Source: Pseudomonas costantinii
GTDB lineage: Bacteria; Pseudomonadota; Gammaproteobacteria; Pseudomonadales; Pseudomonadaceae
DNA length: 64,000 bases
Assembly: GCF_001870435.1 (NCBI RefSeq)
Contig: NZ_MDDR01000066.1
Span: forward strand, 124,001 to 188,000
Direction: 5' to 3'
The notes under the pieces were generated by a model. It worked only from the letters and a program-made list of their open reading frames with translations, did no database searches and was not told the origin of the DNA. Position 1 is the first letter of the stretch. Every line of letters begins with the position of its first letter. A program made the translations under genes and the position numbers. Below are positions 26,715-35,496 of the stretch, piece by piece.

Positions 26715-28388
26715 TCAATCTTCGCGGTAGCGACGCAGCTTCAGCTGCTTACCGGCAACGCGAGTGTCTTTCAGCTTGGCCAGCAGTTTTTCCAGACCGT
26801 CTTCCGGCAGCTCCACCAGGGAGAAACTGTCACGGACCTGGATACGACCGATGGCTTCACGTGCCAGGCCACCCTCGTTGAGGATAGCGCCCAGCAGGTT
26901 CTTGGCAGCGATGCCATCACGCGCACCCAGCGCGGTACGGCAACGAGCACGGCCTTCAGCCAATGGAACCGGAGCGCGACGCTCGCGATCACCGCGGTCT
27001 GGACGGTCGCCAGTACGCTCTGGGCGATCACCGCGTGGCGCGTTGTTCGGGACCAGTGGACGTTCTTTCTCGATCGCAGCCAGGGTCAGGGCCTGACCGT
27101 TGGTAGCTTTGCGCAACAGAGCTGCGGCCAGAGCACGCGGGGTGCAACCGATATCGGCGGTCAGGCGGTCCAACAGGTCGCCGTGGGTCGATTCAGCGTC
27201 AGCCACCAGCGGCGACAAGCTGTTGGTCAGTTTCTTGATGCGAGCATCCAGAACGGCCTGAGCATCCGGCAGACGGACTTCGGCAACTTTCTGACCGGTT
27301 ACACGCTCGATCACTTGCAGCATGCGGCGCTCACGTGGAGTCACCAACAGCAGTGCACGACCTTCACGACCGGCACGGCCGGTACGGCCGATACGGTGAA
27401 CGTAGGACTCTGGATCGTAAGGCATGTCAACGTTGAACACGTGGGTGATACGTGGAACGTCGAGGCCACGAGCAGCAACGTCGGTCGCTACAACGATGTC
27501 CAGACGGCCATCCTTGAGGGAGTCGATCACGCGCTCACGCTGGTTCTGGGCAATGTCACCGTTCAGCGCAGCGGCTTTGTAGCCTTTGGCTTCCAGGGCA
27601 CTGGCCAGGTCCAGGGTCGCTTGCTTGGTGCGCACGAACATGATCAGGGCGTCGAAGTCTTCAACTTCCAGCAGGCTCAATACAGCCGAGGTCTTCTGGT
27701 CAGCGTGAACCAACAGGTGAGCCTGTTCGATCGCGGTAACGGTCTGAGTCTTGGTCTGGATCTTCACGTGTTGCGGATCGCGCAGATGGCGCTCGGCAAT
27801 GGCACGGATCGACTGCGGCAGGGTGGCCGAGAACAGTACGGTCTGACGGGTTGGTGGCAGCGCCTTGAAGATGACTTCCAGGTCATCCATAAAGCCCAGC
27901 TTCAACATTTCATCAGCTTCGTCGAGAACCAGGTGATTCACGGTCGCCAGGACTTTTTCGTCGCGACGCAGGTGGTCGCACAGACGGCCCGGAGTGGCGA
28001 CAACAATCTGTGCGCCATTACGAATTGCTTTGAGTTGTGGGCCCATAGGCGCGCCGCCGTAAACGGCCACAACGGTTACACCCGGCATTTGCTTGGCGTA
28101 AGTTTCAAAAGCGGTTGCTACTTGCAGCGCCAACTCACGGGTTGGCGCCAGGATCAGGGCTTGCGGCTCGCGCTTGGCAGGATCGATGCAGTGCAGAATT
28201 GGCAGGGCGAACGCGGCGGTTTTACCGGTACCGGTTTGCGCCTGGCCAATCATGTCTTGGCCGGCCATGATGATCGGGATCGATTGCTGCTGAATAGCCG
28301 AAGGTTCTTCGTAGCCAGTCGCGATGACGGCAGCAAGAATGTTCGGGTTAAGATTAAAAGCGGCGAAGCCGCCGGTTTCCTGGGTCAT
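26715..28388 (-). CDS. deaD: DeaD/CsdA-type DEAD-box RNA helicase
   Basis: 557 residues from MTQETGGFAAFNLNPN, with AGAGGCAG before the ATG at 28388. All helicase motifs are visible: AQTGTGKT, PTRELALQ, TPGRL, DEADEML, SATLPQ, ARGLDVPRI and HRIGRTGRAGR. The C-terminus has an Arg/Asp-rich linker (RGDRPERTGDRPDRGDRERR) and a DbpA-type RNA-binding domain ending KQLKLRRYRED. It unwinds RNA in ribosome assembly and cold adaptation. A long leader precedes it. Confidence 0.95.
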   Translation of the reverse strand: MTQETGGFAAFNLNPNILAAVIATGYEEPSAIQQQSIPIIMAGQDMIGQAQTGTGKTAAFALPILHCIDPAKREPQALILAPTRELALQVATAFETYAKQMPGVTVVAVYGGAPMGPQLKAIRNGAQIVVATPGRLCDHLRRDEKVLATVNHLVLDEADEMLKLGFMDDLEVIFKALPPTRQTVLFSATLPQSIRAIAERHLRDPQHVKIQTKTQTVTAIEQAHLLVHADQKTSAVLSLLEVEDFDALIMFVRTKQATLDLASALEAKGYKAAALNGDIAQNQRERVIDSLKDGRLDIVVATDVAARGLDVPRITHVFNVDMPYDPESYVHRIGRTGRAGREGRALLLVTPRERRMLQVIERVTGQKVAEVRLPDAQAVLDARIKKLTNSLSPLVADAESTHGDLLDRLTADIGCTPRALAAALLRKATNGQALTLAAIEKERPLVPNNAPRGDRPERTGDRPDRGDRERRAPVPLAEGRARCRTALGARDGIAAKNLLGAILNEGGLAREAIGRIQVRDSFSLVELPEDGLEKLLAKLKDTRVAGKQLKLRRYRED

Positions 28389-28812
28389 GGGTCTGCCTCT
28401 AAGTGCATCCGCAAAGACCCATGCTCCAAAGCTGCGCATGCCGTGTTGAGACTCAAGAGTCGCCCTGGCTGCTTTGTCGGCGGGGATTTGCGAAAACGAA
28501 TGAATGGAAAAAGATTCGTCAAGGGAGAGTCCGCTGTGCGGACGTGCAGCCGAAGCTGACTTCGGGGAATTGCGCTACCTAAACGCGGCCCGGTTAAAGG
28601 CCGGCGCGCACTATACCGGAAATACCTGAAAAAGGGAGCTTTTTTTATCGGAAAACACCGATAAACCGCGCTGCGTCGCAGTCTTTGCAGATAACACCGG
28701 CAGGGTCTATTTTTCAAAGGCCCGCCCCTGTTGGTCACAACACTTAAACGGTTCACCTACTTATTAAGACCCTTTGGTCTGAAACCCTTACCCAAGCCCG
28801 AGGGCACACCCG
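28389..28812. other. Divergent intergenic region deaD / crotonase
   Basis: These 424 bp show no convincing gene. On the minus strand much of it is likely the long 5' leader of deaD, common for cold-shock helicases. TTATCGG (28645-28651) pairs with CCGATAA (28658-28664); the T-run precedes it on the plus strand, so it is not a terminator in that direction. No promoter boxes were assigned. Confidence 0.45.
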
Positions 28813-29604
28813 ATGAAACAAGCCAGCAGCAGTCGCGTCAGCCGTGAATTACAGGGTTATGTCCTGCTGCTGGGCCTGGACCGGGTGGCCAAGCGCAATG
28901 CCTTCGATCTGGACTTACTGAATGAGCTGAGCCTGGCCTATGGCGAATTTGATCGAAATGATGACGCACGGGTGGCCGTGGTATTTGCCCACGGCGATCA
29001 CTTCACCGCTGGGCTGGACTTGGCCAACGTCAGCGCAGTGATGGCGGGAGGCTGGCATCCACCCTTGGGCGGCTGCGATCCTTGGGGCGTGTTCGCAGGC
29101 CCCAGGGTCAGTAAACCGGTAATCGTCGCGGCCCAAGGCTACTGCCTGACCATCGGTATCGAGCTGATGCTGGCGGCAGATATCAATATCTGCGCGAGCA
29201 ACACACGCTTTGCGCAGATGGAAGTACAACGTGGGATCTTTCCGTTTGGTGGCGCGACGTTACGCTTTCATCAGATCGCCGGCTGGGGCAATGCGATGCG
29301 CTGGCTGCTCACCGGCGATGAGTTTGATGCACACGAAGCCCTGCGCCTGGGGTTGGTACAGGAAGTAATGGCCAGCGAAGACTTGCTGCCCCGCGCCATC
29401 GAACTGGCCAGCCGCATTGCCCGCCAGGCGCCGCTGGGCGTGCAGGCAACGTTGATGTCGGCACGCCAGGCACGCATGGAAGGCGAAACCGTCGCGGCAG
29501 CCGCGCTACCGCCGATGGTCGATAAACTGCTCAACAGTGAAGACGCCAAGGAAGGCGTGCGCGCCATGATCGAGAGGCGCCCCGGCGTGTTCAAGGGTAT
29601 TTGA
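28813..29604 (+). CDS. Crotonase / enoyl-CoA hydratase family protein
   Basis: A 263-residue crotonase-fold protein. VVFAHGDHFTAGLDLANV near residue 57 carries the first oxyanion-hole region and IVAAQGYCLTIGIELMLAADINICASN near 103 the second; FPFGGATLRFHQIAG follows. The usual catalytic Glu pair of enoyl-CoA hydratases is not clearly present, so the reaction (hydratase, isomerase or hydrolase) is open. It stands alone next to the SpeE-like gene, with which it converges. Confidence 0.85.
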   Translation: MKQASSSRVSRELQGYVLLLGLDRVAKRNAFDLDLLNELSLAYGEFDRNDDARVAVVFAHGDHFTAGLDLANVSAVMAGGWHPPLGGCDPWGVFAGPRVSKPVIVAAQGYCLTIGIELMLAADINICASNTRFAQMEVQRGIFPFGGATLRFHQIAGWGNAMRWLLTGDEFDAHEALRLGLVQEVMASEDLLPRAIELASRIARQAPLGVQATLMSARQARMEGETVAAAALPPMVDKLLNSEDAKEGVRAMIERRPGVFKGI

Positions 29605-29631
29605 ACAACCTGATGACGCCATCGCGGGCAA

Positions 29632-30387
29632 CTAGGTTGCCGGCCGAATCGCCTTGATCAGCGCCTGCAACGAGTAACCCAAGCGCGGTGCCAAGACCTC
29701 GGCGCGGGAGGAAAGTGCATCAAGGTCCAGTTCCTGATCCAGCTCCGAAGGCACCAGCAGAATCACATTGCCCTCCTTCACCGGCAGCTCCCAGTAATGC
29801 CGGTGATACAACCCGCGCAGCAACGCAGCACCCAGCGGTTTGCCATCATCAGTGGCCCACTGATTGATCACCAACCAGCCGCCAGGGTTGAGTTTCTTCT
29901 GGCAGTTTTCCAGGAAGGTCCAGGCCAGGTGCCCGACACCGGGGCCGACATCGGTATAAAGATCGACGAAAATCAGGTCGGCCGATTCGGCGGAGTCAAG
30001 CAACTCCAAGGCATCGCCAATGCGGATGTACAAGCGCGGATCGTCATCCAGCCCCAGGTATTCGATGGCCAGGCGCGGCACATCGGGACGCAACTCGATG
30101 GCTTCAACGTCTTCCAGCGACAGAAACTTGAGGCAAGCCTGGGTCAGCGTACCGGCGCCCAGCCCAAGGAACAGCGCACTCTCCGGCTGCTCATGGCACA
30201 GCGCACCAATCAACATCGCACGGGTGTAGTCATACTCCAGCCAGCTCGGGTCGGCGGTGAACACACAGCTTTGCTCGATGGCATCGCCAAACTCGAGAAA
30301 ACGGTAATCGGCCACTTCGAGCACACGGATCATGCCGAAATCATCATGAACTTCGGCCAGCAGGCGCTCGACACGCTCCTCGGTCAT
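29632..30387 (-). CDS. SpeE-like (spermidine synthase-fold) methyltransferase-type protein
   Basis: 251 residues from MTEERVERLLAEVHDDFG, with TAGGAG 5-10 nt before the ATG at 30387. ALFLGLGAGTLTQACLKFL is the SAM-type glycine loop, VEAIELRPDVPRLA the acidic strand, and DLIFVDLYTDVGPG the next strand. The fold is that of spermidine synthase, but the polyamine-pocket residues cannot be confirmed by eye, so true spermidine synthesis is uncertain. Confidence 0.75.
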   Translation of the reverse strand: MTEERVERLLAEVHDDFGMIRVLEVADYRFLEFGDAIEQSCVFTADPSWLEYDYTRAMLIGALCHEQPESALFLGLGAGTLTQACLKFLSLEDVEAIELRPDVPRLAIEYLGLDDDPRLYIRIGDALELLDSAESADLIFVDLYTDVGPGVGHLAWTFLENCQKKLNPGGWLVINQWATDDGKPLGAALLRGLYHRHYWELPVKEGNVILLVPSELDQELDLDALSSRAEVLAPRLGYSLQALIKAIRPAT

Positions 30388-30508
30388 CACTACTCCTAAA
30401 GGGTTTACCGCACGGCAAAGGCGCGATTGTCGGCCAACCGGCGGCAACAGGTCACGTACTAATTACTGCTAACATTGGTGCCCTACAGTCAATCAACCAA
30501 TCGAGTTC

Positions 30509-31858
30509 ATGATGAGCCACCCTTGGAGCCCCGACAGCTGGCGCGCCCTGCCGATCCAGCAACAACCCCAGTACCCGGACGCTGCACACTTGCTGCAAGT
30601 GGAGCAGAACCTGGCCAGCTACCCGCCACTGGTGTTTGCCGGGGAAGCCCGCGAGTTGCGCCGTCAATTTGCCGAGGTAACCCAGGGTCGCGCCTTCCTG
30701 TTGCAGGGTGGCGACTGCGCCGAGAGCTTTGCCGAATTCTCCGCCGCAAAAATCCGCGACACCTTCAAGGTGCTGCTGCAGATGGCAATCGTGATGACCT
30801 TCGCCGCCGGCTGCCCGGTCGTCAAAGTCGGGCGCATGGCCGGCCAATTCGCCAAGCCGCGTTCGGCCAACGATGAAACCATCGACGGCATCACGCTGCC
30901 CGCCTACCGTGGCGATATCGTCAACGGCATCGGCTTTGATGAAAAAAGTCGCGTCCCGGACCCGGATCGCCTGTTGCAGTCCTATCACCAGTCCACCGCC
31001 ACCCTCAACCTGCTGCGCGCCTTTGCCCAGGGCGGATTTGCCGACCTGCACCAGGTGCACAAGTGGAACCTGGACTTTATCGCCAACTCCGCACTGGCCG
31101 AAAAGTACAGCCAACTGGCCGACCGCATCGACGAAACCCTGGCCTTCATGCGCGCCTGCGGCATGGACAGTTCGCCGCAGCTGCGCGAAACCAGCTTCTT
31201 TACCGCCCACGAAGCGCTGTTGCTCAACTACGAACAAGCCTTTGTACGCCGCGACAGCCTGACCAACGACTACTACGACTGCTCGGCCCATATGCTATGG
31301 ATCGGCGACCGCACCCGTCAGTTGGATGGGGCCCATGTTGAATTCCTGCGCGGGGTGAACAACCCAATCGGCGTCAAGGTCGGCCCGAGCATGAACCCCG
31401 ACGACCTGATCCGCCTGATCGACATCCTCAACCCGAACAACGACCCCGGCCGTCTGAACCTGATTGCACGCATGGGCGCCGGCAAGGTCGGCGACCACCT
31501 GCCAGGCCTGATCCGCGCGGTGCAGCGCGAGGGCAAACAGGTGCTGTGGAGCTCCGACCCGATGCACGGCAACACCATCAAGGCCAGCAGCGGCTACAAG
31601 ACCCGCGACTTTGCGCAGATCCTCAGCGAAGTGAAGGAATTCTTCCAAGTACACCAAGCGGAAGGCAGCTATGCCGGCGGGATCCACATCGAGATGACCG
31701 GGCAGAACGTCACCGAATGCATCGGCGGCGCACGGCCGATCACCGAAGACGGTTTGTCGGACCGCTATCACACCCATTGCGACCCACGGATGAATGCCGA
31801 TCAGTCGCTGGAACTGGCCTTCCTGATTGCCGAGACGCTGAAGCAAGTCAAACGCTAG
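30509..31858 (+). CDS. Class II (plant-type) DAHP synthase
   Basis: 449 residues. [14 protein letters not shown] near residue 66, [14 protein letters not shown] near 109, [17 protein letters not shown] near 392 and [23 protein letters not shown] near 415 are typical of class II 3-deoxy-7-phosphoheptulonate synthase. It condenses phosphoenolpyruvate and erythrose 4-phosphate, the first shikimate step. No phenazine genes are near, so this is more likely the housekeeping class II copy than phzC. Its last 11 nt overlap the convergent ycaQ remnant. Confidence 0.94.
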   Translation: MMSHPWSPDSWRALPIQQQPQYPDAAHLLQVEQNLASYPPLVFAGEARELRRQFAEVTQGRAFLLQGGDCAESFAEFSAAKIRDTFKVLLQMAIVMTFAAGCPVVKVGRMAGQFAKPRSANDETIDGITLPAYRGDIVNGIGFDEKSRVPDPDRLLQSYHQSTATLNLLRAFAQGGFADLHQVHKWNLDFIANSALAEKYSQLADRIDETLAFMRACGMDSSPQLRETSFFTAHEALLLNYEQAFVRRDSLTNDYYDCSAHMLWIGDRTRQLDGAHVEFLRGVNNPIGVKVGPSMNPDDLIRLIDILNPNNDPGRLNLIARMGAGKVGDHLPGLIRAVQREGKQVLWSSDPMHGNTIKASSGYKTRDFAQILSEVKEFFQVHQAEGSYAGGIHIEMTGQNVTECIGGARPITEDGLSDRYHTHCDPRMNADQSLELAFLIAETLKQVKR

Positions 31859-32912
31859 ACACCATCGCCGCCCTTAACCGGGCGGCGCTGGGCCGCCGAC
31901 AATTGAGCTGGACCTGCTCCAGCCCCAGCCAGTCGGCCATTTGCCGCAAGCTCAACGCCAAAGCCCGCATCCCCTCTTCATCAAGCCCCGACTCTTCTTC
32001 GTGCACCGCATGCACCGCCAGACACCCGTTGGCGCGTTCGGCGCGCAAGTCGATGCGCGCGGCGATTCGCTCATTGTGTAAAAACGGCAGCACGTAATAG
32101 CCGTATATCCGCTTATCTTGCGGGGTATAGATTTCCAGCCGGTAACGGAAATCGAACAGACGCTCGGTACGGGTGCGCTCCCAGATCAGCGAATCGAACG
32201 GCGACAGCAACGCACTGGCCGGCACCTTACGCGGCACTTTCGGATCGGTCAGGCAGTACGCCGGTTGTTTCCAACCTTGCACCTGGCACATCACTAACAG
32301 CCCCTCCTCGACCAATTCCGCCAAGCGGTTGCGGCTGTCGGCGGGGTCCAGGCGAAAATAATCACGCAGGTCCTTTTCGGTGCCAACGCCCAGTGCGGTG
32401 GCGCTGTGCAGCAGCAAGCCGCGCTGGGCCTGGGCCTCGCTTAAAGACGCTTGCTGAAGGATCTCGCCGGGGATGACCCGCTCCGGCAAATCATAAAGAC
32501 GCTCAAACCCTCGACGACCGGCGACAGTGACCAAACCCGCGGCAAACAGCCATTCCAACGCGTGCTTTTCATCGCTCCAGTCCCACCATGGACCGGCGCG
32601 CTCCTCGCGGGTCGACAGACTGCCGGCGCCAAGTGCGCCTTGTTGCTCAACAGTCTGCAGAACGCGCTGGATGGTGGCTTGTTGCTCACGACCGAAACGC
32701 GCCATCTGCGAGTAGATCCCCTGCCCCAGCTTTGCTCTTTCCATTCGCCAGCGCATCAACGGGTACAGCGCCATGGGCAACAAAGAAGCCTCATGCCCCC
32801 AATATTCAAATAGCGAGCGCCGCCGGCCCTGGCTCCACGCCGCCTGCTCAAGGATCAAAGGGGAATAATTGCCCAAGCGGGAAAACAGCGGCAGGTAATG
32901 GGAGCGCACCAC
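31848..32912 (-). pseudogene. ycaQ: 3' part of a YcaQ/AlkX-type DNA glycosylase gene, cut by the prophage
   Basis: 354 codons remain, starting VVRSHYLPLFSRLGNY. YcaQ relatives are about 400 residues and have some 50 residues before this point, ending in the catalytic QID motif and then a VN-V/I-x-RS stretch. Here the homology begins exactly at the prophage border, with the first codon GTG at 32912. Later stretches fit well: LFEYWGHEASLLPM, SPFDSLIWERTRTERLFDF and YGYYVLPFLHNERIAARIDLRAER. The enzyme unhooks DNA interstrand crosslinks. Without the N-terminus the protein should be inactive; the missing part should lie beyond the far prophage end. Confidence 0.88.
32908..32912. repeat. Candidate 5-bp target site duplication (right side)
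   Basis: ACCAC immediately precedes the prophage terminal TG. It fits the NYSRN preference of MuA transposase on both strands. The partner copy would be beyond the window. Confidence 0.55.
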
Positions 32913-32921
32913 TGTAAGCCA

Positions 32922-33005
32922 GCGCCGGATTTGGCACCGTTCGGCGCGATACTTGGCACTCCGTGAGAAAAGGCCTGCACGCCTTTATTGCAGGATGTTT
33001 GGCAC
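32922..33005. repeat. Three direct repeats at the prophage right end (R1-R3 transposase sites)
   Basis: GCGCCGGATTTGGCAC (32922-32937), GCGCGATACTTGGCAC (32944-32959) and GCAGGATGTTTGGCAC (32990-33005) share GC-N7-TTGGCAC. Spacings are 22 and 46 bp, whole helical turns apart. The first lies 9 bp from the terminal TG. The layout matches the three MuA sites at the Mu right end. Confidence 0.8.
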
Positions 33006-33028
33006 AGCAAGATAAGACCGAATGGCGG

Positions 33029-33703
33029 TCACCCCGCCAAAATCACAGCGAGCCATTCAGGGGCACCTGGTCGCTTATCCTTTAAGGGGAAGTCGACCGA
33101 CTCAGGCCAGTCGCGCAAGTCCTGTCGATAGCCCTGCAATTGTTTGTACTGCTCAGCAGTAAGGGTTGTAGGGCGCTCAGCCTCCAGCTCGTCGCGGTGA
33201 CGGGCGATCAGCGGATCAGTGAGCAACAGCGTTTTATCTCGCAATGCACGCTCGCGGTTTTTCAGCTCTTCCACCGTAGGCCCAGGTGCAGGGCCAGTAC
33301 TCGGGCGCCCTTTTTTGCCAGGCACAAGAACCGAACCGCCCAGCGCAAGAACGCGGAATATCTCGTCGTGTTCATCCTGGGGAACGTCTACAAGCTCAGA
33401 CTCTGGCGGAAGCAAACACACAGGGTTGGGCACGGTAATCAGCGGTGCTGAAACACTGTTATCTGGCACATCAATCATGGGCGCCACTGCGTCTGCATCA
33501 GGCACAGAAATGGTTTTAGGCTGTGATTCGTTGCCCTCACTCCAGGCAGGGTTTTGAATCGAAACGTTTGGGCGATTCCACTCTGGATCGGGGACAGAGA
33601 CGGTTGGCCGCACCCATTCGGGGTCTGGCACTTGAATAGTCCGTGTACCGTGGAATACCTCATTGAAGAATGTATTGTCTTTTGCGCTATAGAAAATTTT
33701 CAC
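33029..33703 (-). CDS. Tail fibre assembly-type protein with N-terminal 12-residue repeats
   Basis: 224 residues. Residues 23-101 hold about six units of 12 residues built on VSVPDPEWxRP (TIQVPDPEWVRP, TVSVPDPEWNRP, NVSIQNPAW..., TISVPDADAVAP, MIDVPDNSVSAP, LITVPNPVCLLP). The C-terminal part, from TVEELKNRERALRDKTLLLTDPLI to LRDWPESVDFPLKDKRPGAPEWLAVIL, is typical of phage tail fibre assembly chaperones. It is the last gene before the right end and follows the fibre gene by 3 bp. Confidence 0.8.
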   Translation of the reverse strand: MKIFYSAKDNTFFNEVFHGTRTIQVPDPEWVRPTVSVPDPEWNRPNVSIQNPAWSEGNESQPKTISVPDADAVAPMIDVPDNSVSAPLITVPNPVCLLPPESELVDVPQDEHDEIFRVLALGGSVLVPGKKGRPSTGPAPGPTVEELKNRERALRDKTLLLTDPLIARHRDELEAERPTTLTAEQYKQLQGYRQDLRDWPESVDFPLKDKRPGAPEWLAVILAG

Positions 33704-33706
33704 TTT

Positions 33707-34921
33707 TTAAACCCCCCTGGCCTCTACCATTAAAACAAGGCCCGATTGCACTACGGCGGCCCATTCCTCAATTCTTACCGTACAACCGGCTTTTGTAGGC
33801 GGGTAGAAACATAAAGATAGGGCACTCGAAGATCCAGTTGACTGCCTAACACTTGACCTTACGTTTAAACACTGATTTGGAAATTGAAAAGGCCATGTAA
33901 CGTCTACTAATGTGGTCCCCGGACTGTCACTAAGAGCGTACTCAACCCATTGAATGATTTCCCCAGTATCGGCGTTTTTGCTCCAGCCGCTGCTAGCGAG
34001 CAATGCCGTATCTTTTGGCCTTGACGTTTGCAGCAGTACAAGTTCGCCAGTTGCATCAACACGTAAATATGGCGCGGTTTTGTCACCCCCTACCAAACCC
34101 ACCGCTGATATCCAGTCTTTAGTCGGATACTGACTGGTCCAGCCTTTCACAAATGCCGTGCTGGCGGCGCTACTACTGCTATCCGACATGGTTTGAGTCG
34201 GCACACTTGTCGTTCCGGTAATGACCAACGATGGAACGTTAAGTATGCCTTCGGCAGAGTAAGTCATTGACGGGCCGGTCCAGGTGTTATCGGAACTAAC
34301 CGTTCGCCACGAAAATCCGCCTGTACCGTCAGATCTGTTGCAGATAAAAGCCAGAGCCTTGCTTAAACCACCATCACCAGGCCCATACACAATAAATCCG
34401 CCAGGAGAATTGATAGCCGAATAGTTTCGGTTAATACGAAGGCTAGAAAGACTAGGAGAGTAATCTCCCCCAGCAACAGGCATCTTTCCAGCAATGGAGT
34501 TTGCCACAGTCACTGCAAAGTTTGGATCGTTCCCCAGGGCGTCCGCCAGTTCCTTCAACGTATCAAGGGCTGCTGGCGACGACGCTACCAAAGCCGCGAC
34601 AGCATTCTGAATCACAGTGCCTGTTTCTGCTTTCGTAAAGACATCAGAAAGTTTGTAACCGTCGCGGGAGGTCGGTTTACCCGTAATCTTGTCCCAACTG
34701 CTCGCAAGCTCCTGCAACATCTTCACAGCCTTCAAAACCTGCCCATCATCTTCCGACTTCAGATCCTGCCCGGAACCCTGCACTAGGTTAACCAGCTCAC
34801 GCTGCATAGCATTCAACCAAGCCACAGTTATCATGGTGGCATCAATGCCAGAGCCGGGCTGGCCCTGTGTGAATTCGCCTGCACCGTTCGCAGTCGCGGT
34901 GCTACTGCTGATTTTCTGCAT
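33707..34921 (-). CDS. Phage tail fibre protein
   Basis: 404 residues. The N-terminus has a GSGIDATMITVAWLNAMQRELVNLV stretch common in baseplate-attached fibres of Mu-like phages, then ITGKPTSRDGYKLSDVFTKAETG and a Ser/Thr-rich middle. The C-terminal end is the likely receptor-binding tip. It overlaps the gp48-type gene by 1 nt and is followed by its assembly protein. Base composition is more AT-rich than in the head genes, as expected for exchangeable host-range modules. Confidence 0.82.
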   Translation of the reverse strand: MQKISSSTATANGAGEFTQGQPGSGIDATMITVAWLNAMQRELVNLVQGSGQDLKSEDDGQVLKAVKMLQELASSWDKITGKPTSRDGYKLSDVFTKAETGTVIQNAVAALVASSPAALDTLKELADALGNDPNFAVTVANSIAGKMPVAGGDYSPSLSSLRINRNYSAINSPGGFIVYGPGDGGLSKALAFICNRSDGTGGFSWRTVSSDNTWTGPSMTYSAEGILNVPSLVITGTTSVPTQTMSDSSSSAASTAFVKGWTSQYPTKDWISAVGLVGGDKTAPYLRVDATGELVLLQTSRPKDTALLASSGWSKNADTGEIIQWVEYALSDSPGTTLVDVTWPFQFPNQCLNVRSSVRQSTGSSSALSLCFYPPTKAGCTVRIEEWAAVVQSGLVLMVEARGV

Positions 34922-35496
34922 CAGTTATCTCCGTAGCCGAATAGCAAAATGGACTCGGCCGGTTTCATCTGGCCCAGTCGACATTCAAGTAATTTGTTAC
35001 CCCAGGACGCCACCGGATCACCTGCGGCAGTTAAACCAGCCAGTGCATAGGTGACAGTTACAGCGGGAGCATTAACGCGCCAGGTGAAGTCCCAATCACC
35101 GCCGTAAACGCGGTCGCCTGCACGCGCTATACCTGCACGGGCATGGTGAAAGGTCGCAATGGTGATGTCGTAGCCCAGAGACTTAGCCAAGGCGATGTAA
35201 AAGGGTTTGCTCTGCCCGCCACGTGCTTGCAGTTTGCTAACAACCGCCTGGACGCGTTGCCGGATGGATTGCGGCACGCCTATAAGGCACGGATCGGGTA
35301 ACGCCAAAACTCGCTCCCAGTCAGCCAAACCCATACCAGAGTCGGCAAAGATCGCGCTGTAGACTGCCTCTGCCTGGGTGTCAGACTGGGTCAGCGCGTT
35401 AGCCTCGGCCTCAATAGTGGCGGACAGCATCGGCGCATTGCCGTCATAGGACACAGGAGGTAGCAGCATCCGCAGTTGGTCGGCGAGCTGCGTCAT
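34921..35496 (-). CDS. Mu gp48-like (DUF2313/YmfQ) tail protein
   Basis: 191 residues. LADQLRMLLPPVSYDGNAPMLSATIEAEA, then DWERVLALPDP and IRQRVQAVVSKLQARGGQSKPFYIALAKSLGYDI are the standard DUF2313 pattern. The protein is a baseplate or fibre-connector component in Mu and related contractile tails. It overlaps the gp47-type gene by 4 nt. Confidence 0.9.
   Translation of the reverse strand: MTQLADQLRMLLPPVSYDGNAPMLSATIEAEANALTQSDTQAEAVYSAIFADSGMGLADWERVLALPDPCLIGVPQSIRQRVQAVVSKLQARGGQSKPFYIALAKSLGYDITIATFHHARAGIARAGDRVYGGDWDFTWRVNAPAVTVTYALAGLTAAGDPVASWGNKLLECRLGQMKPAESILLFGYGDN

Noticed and set aside
27183-28559. A 458-codon open frame antisense to deaD
   Set aside because: No domain pattern, and the helicase on the minus strand has all motifs.
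28645-28664. Stem TTATCGG/CCGATAA as a terminator
   Set aside because: The T-run lies on the 5' side in the plus direction and is an A-run in the minus direction, so no terminator form results.
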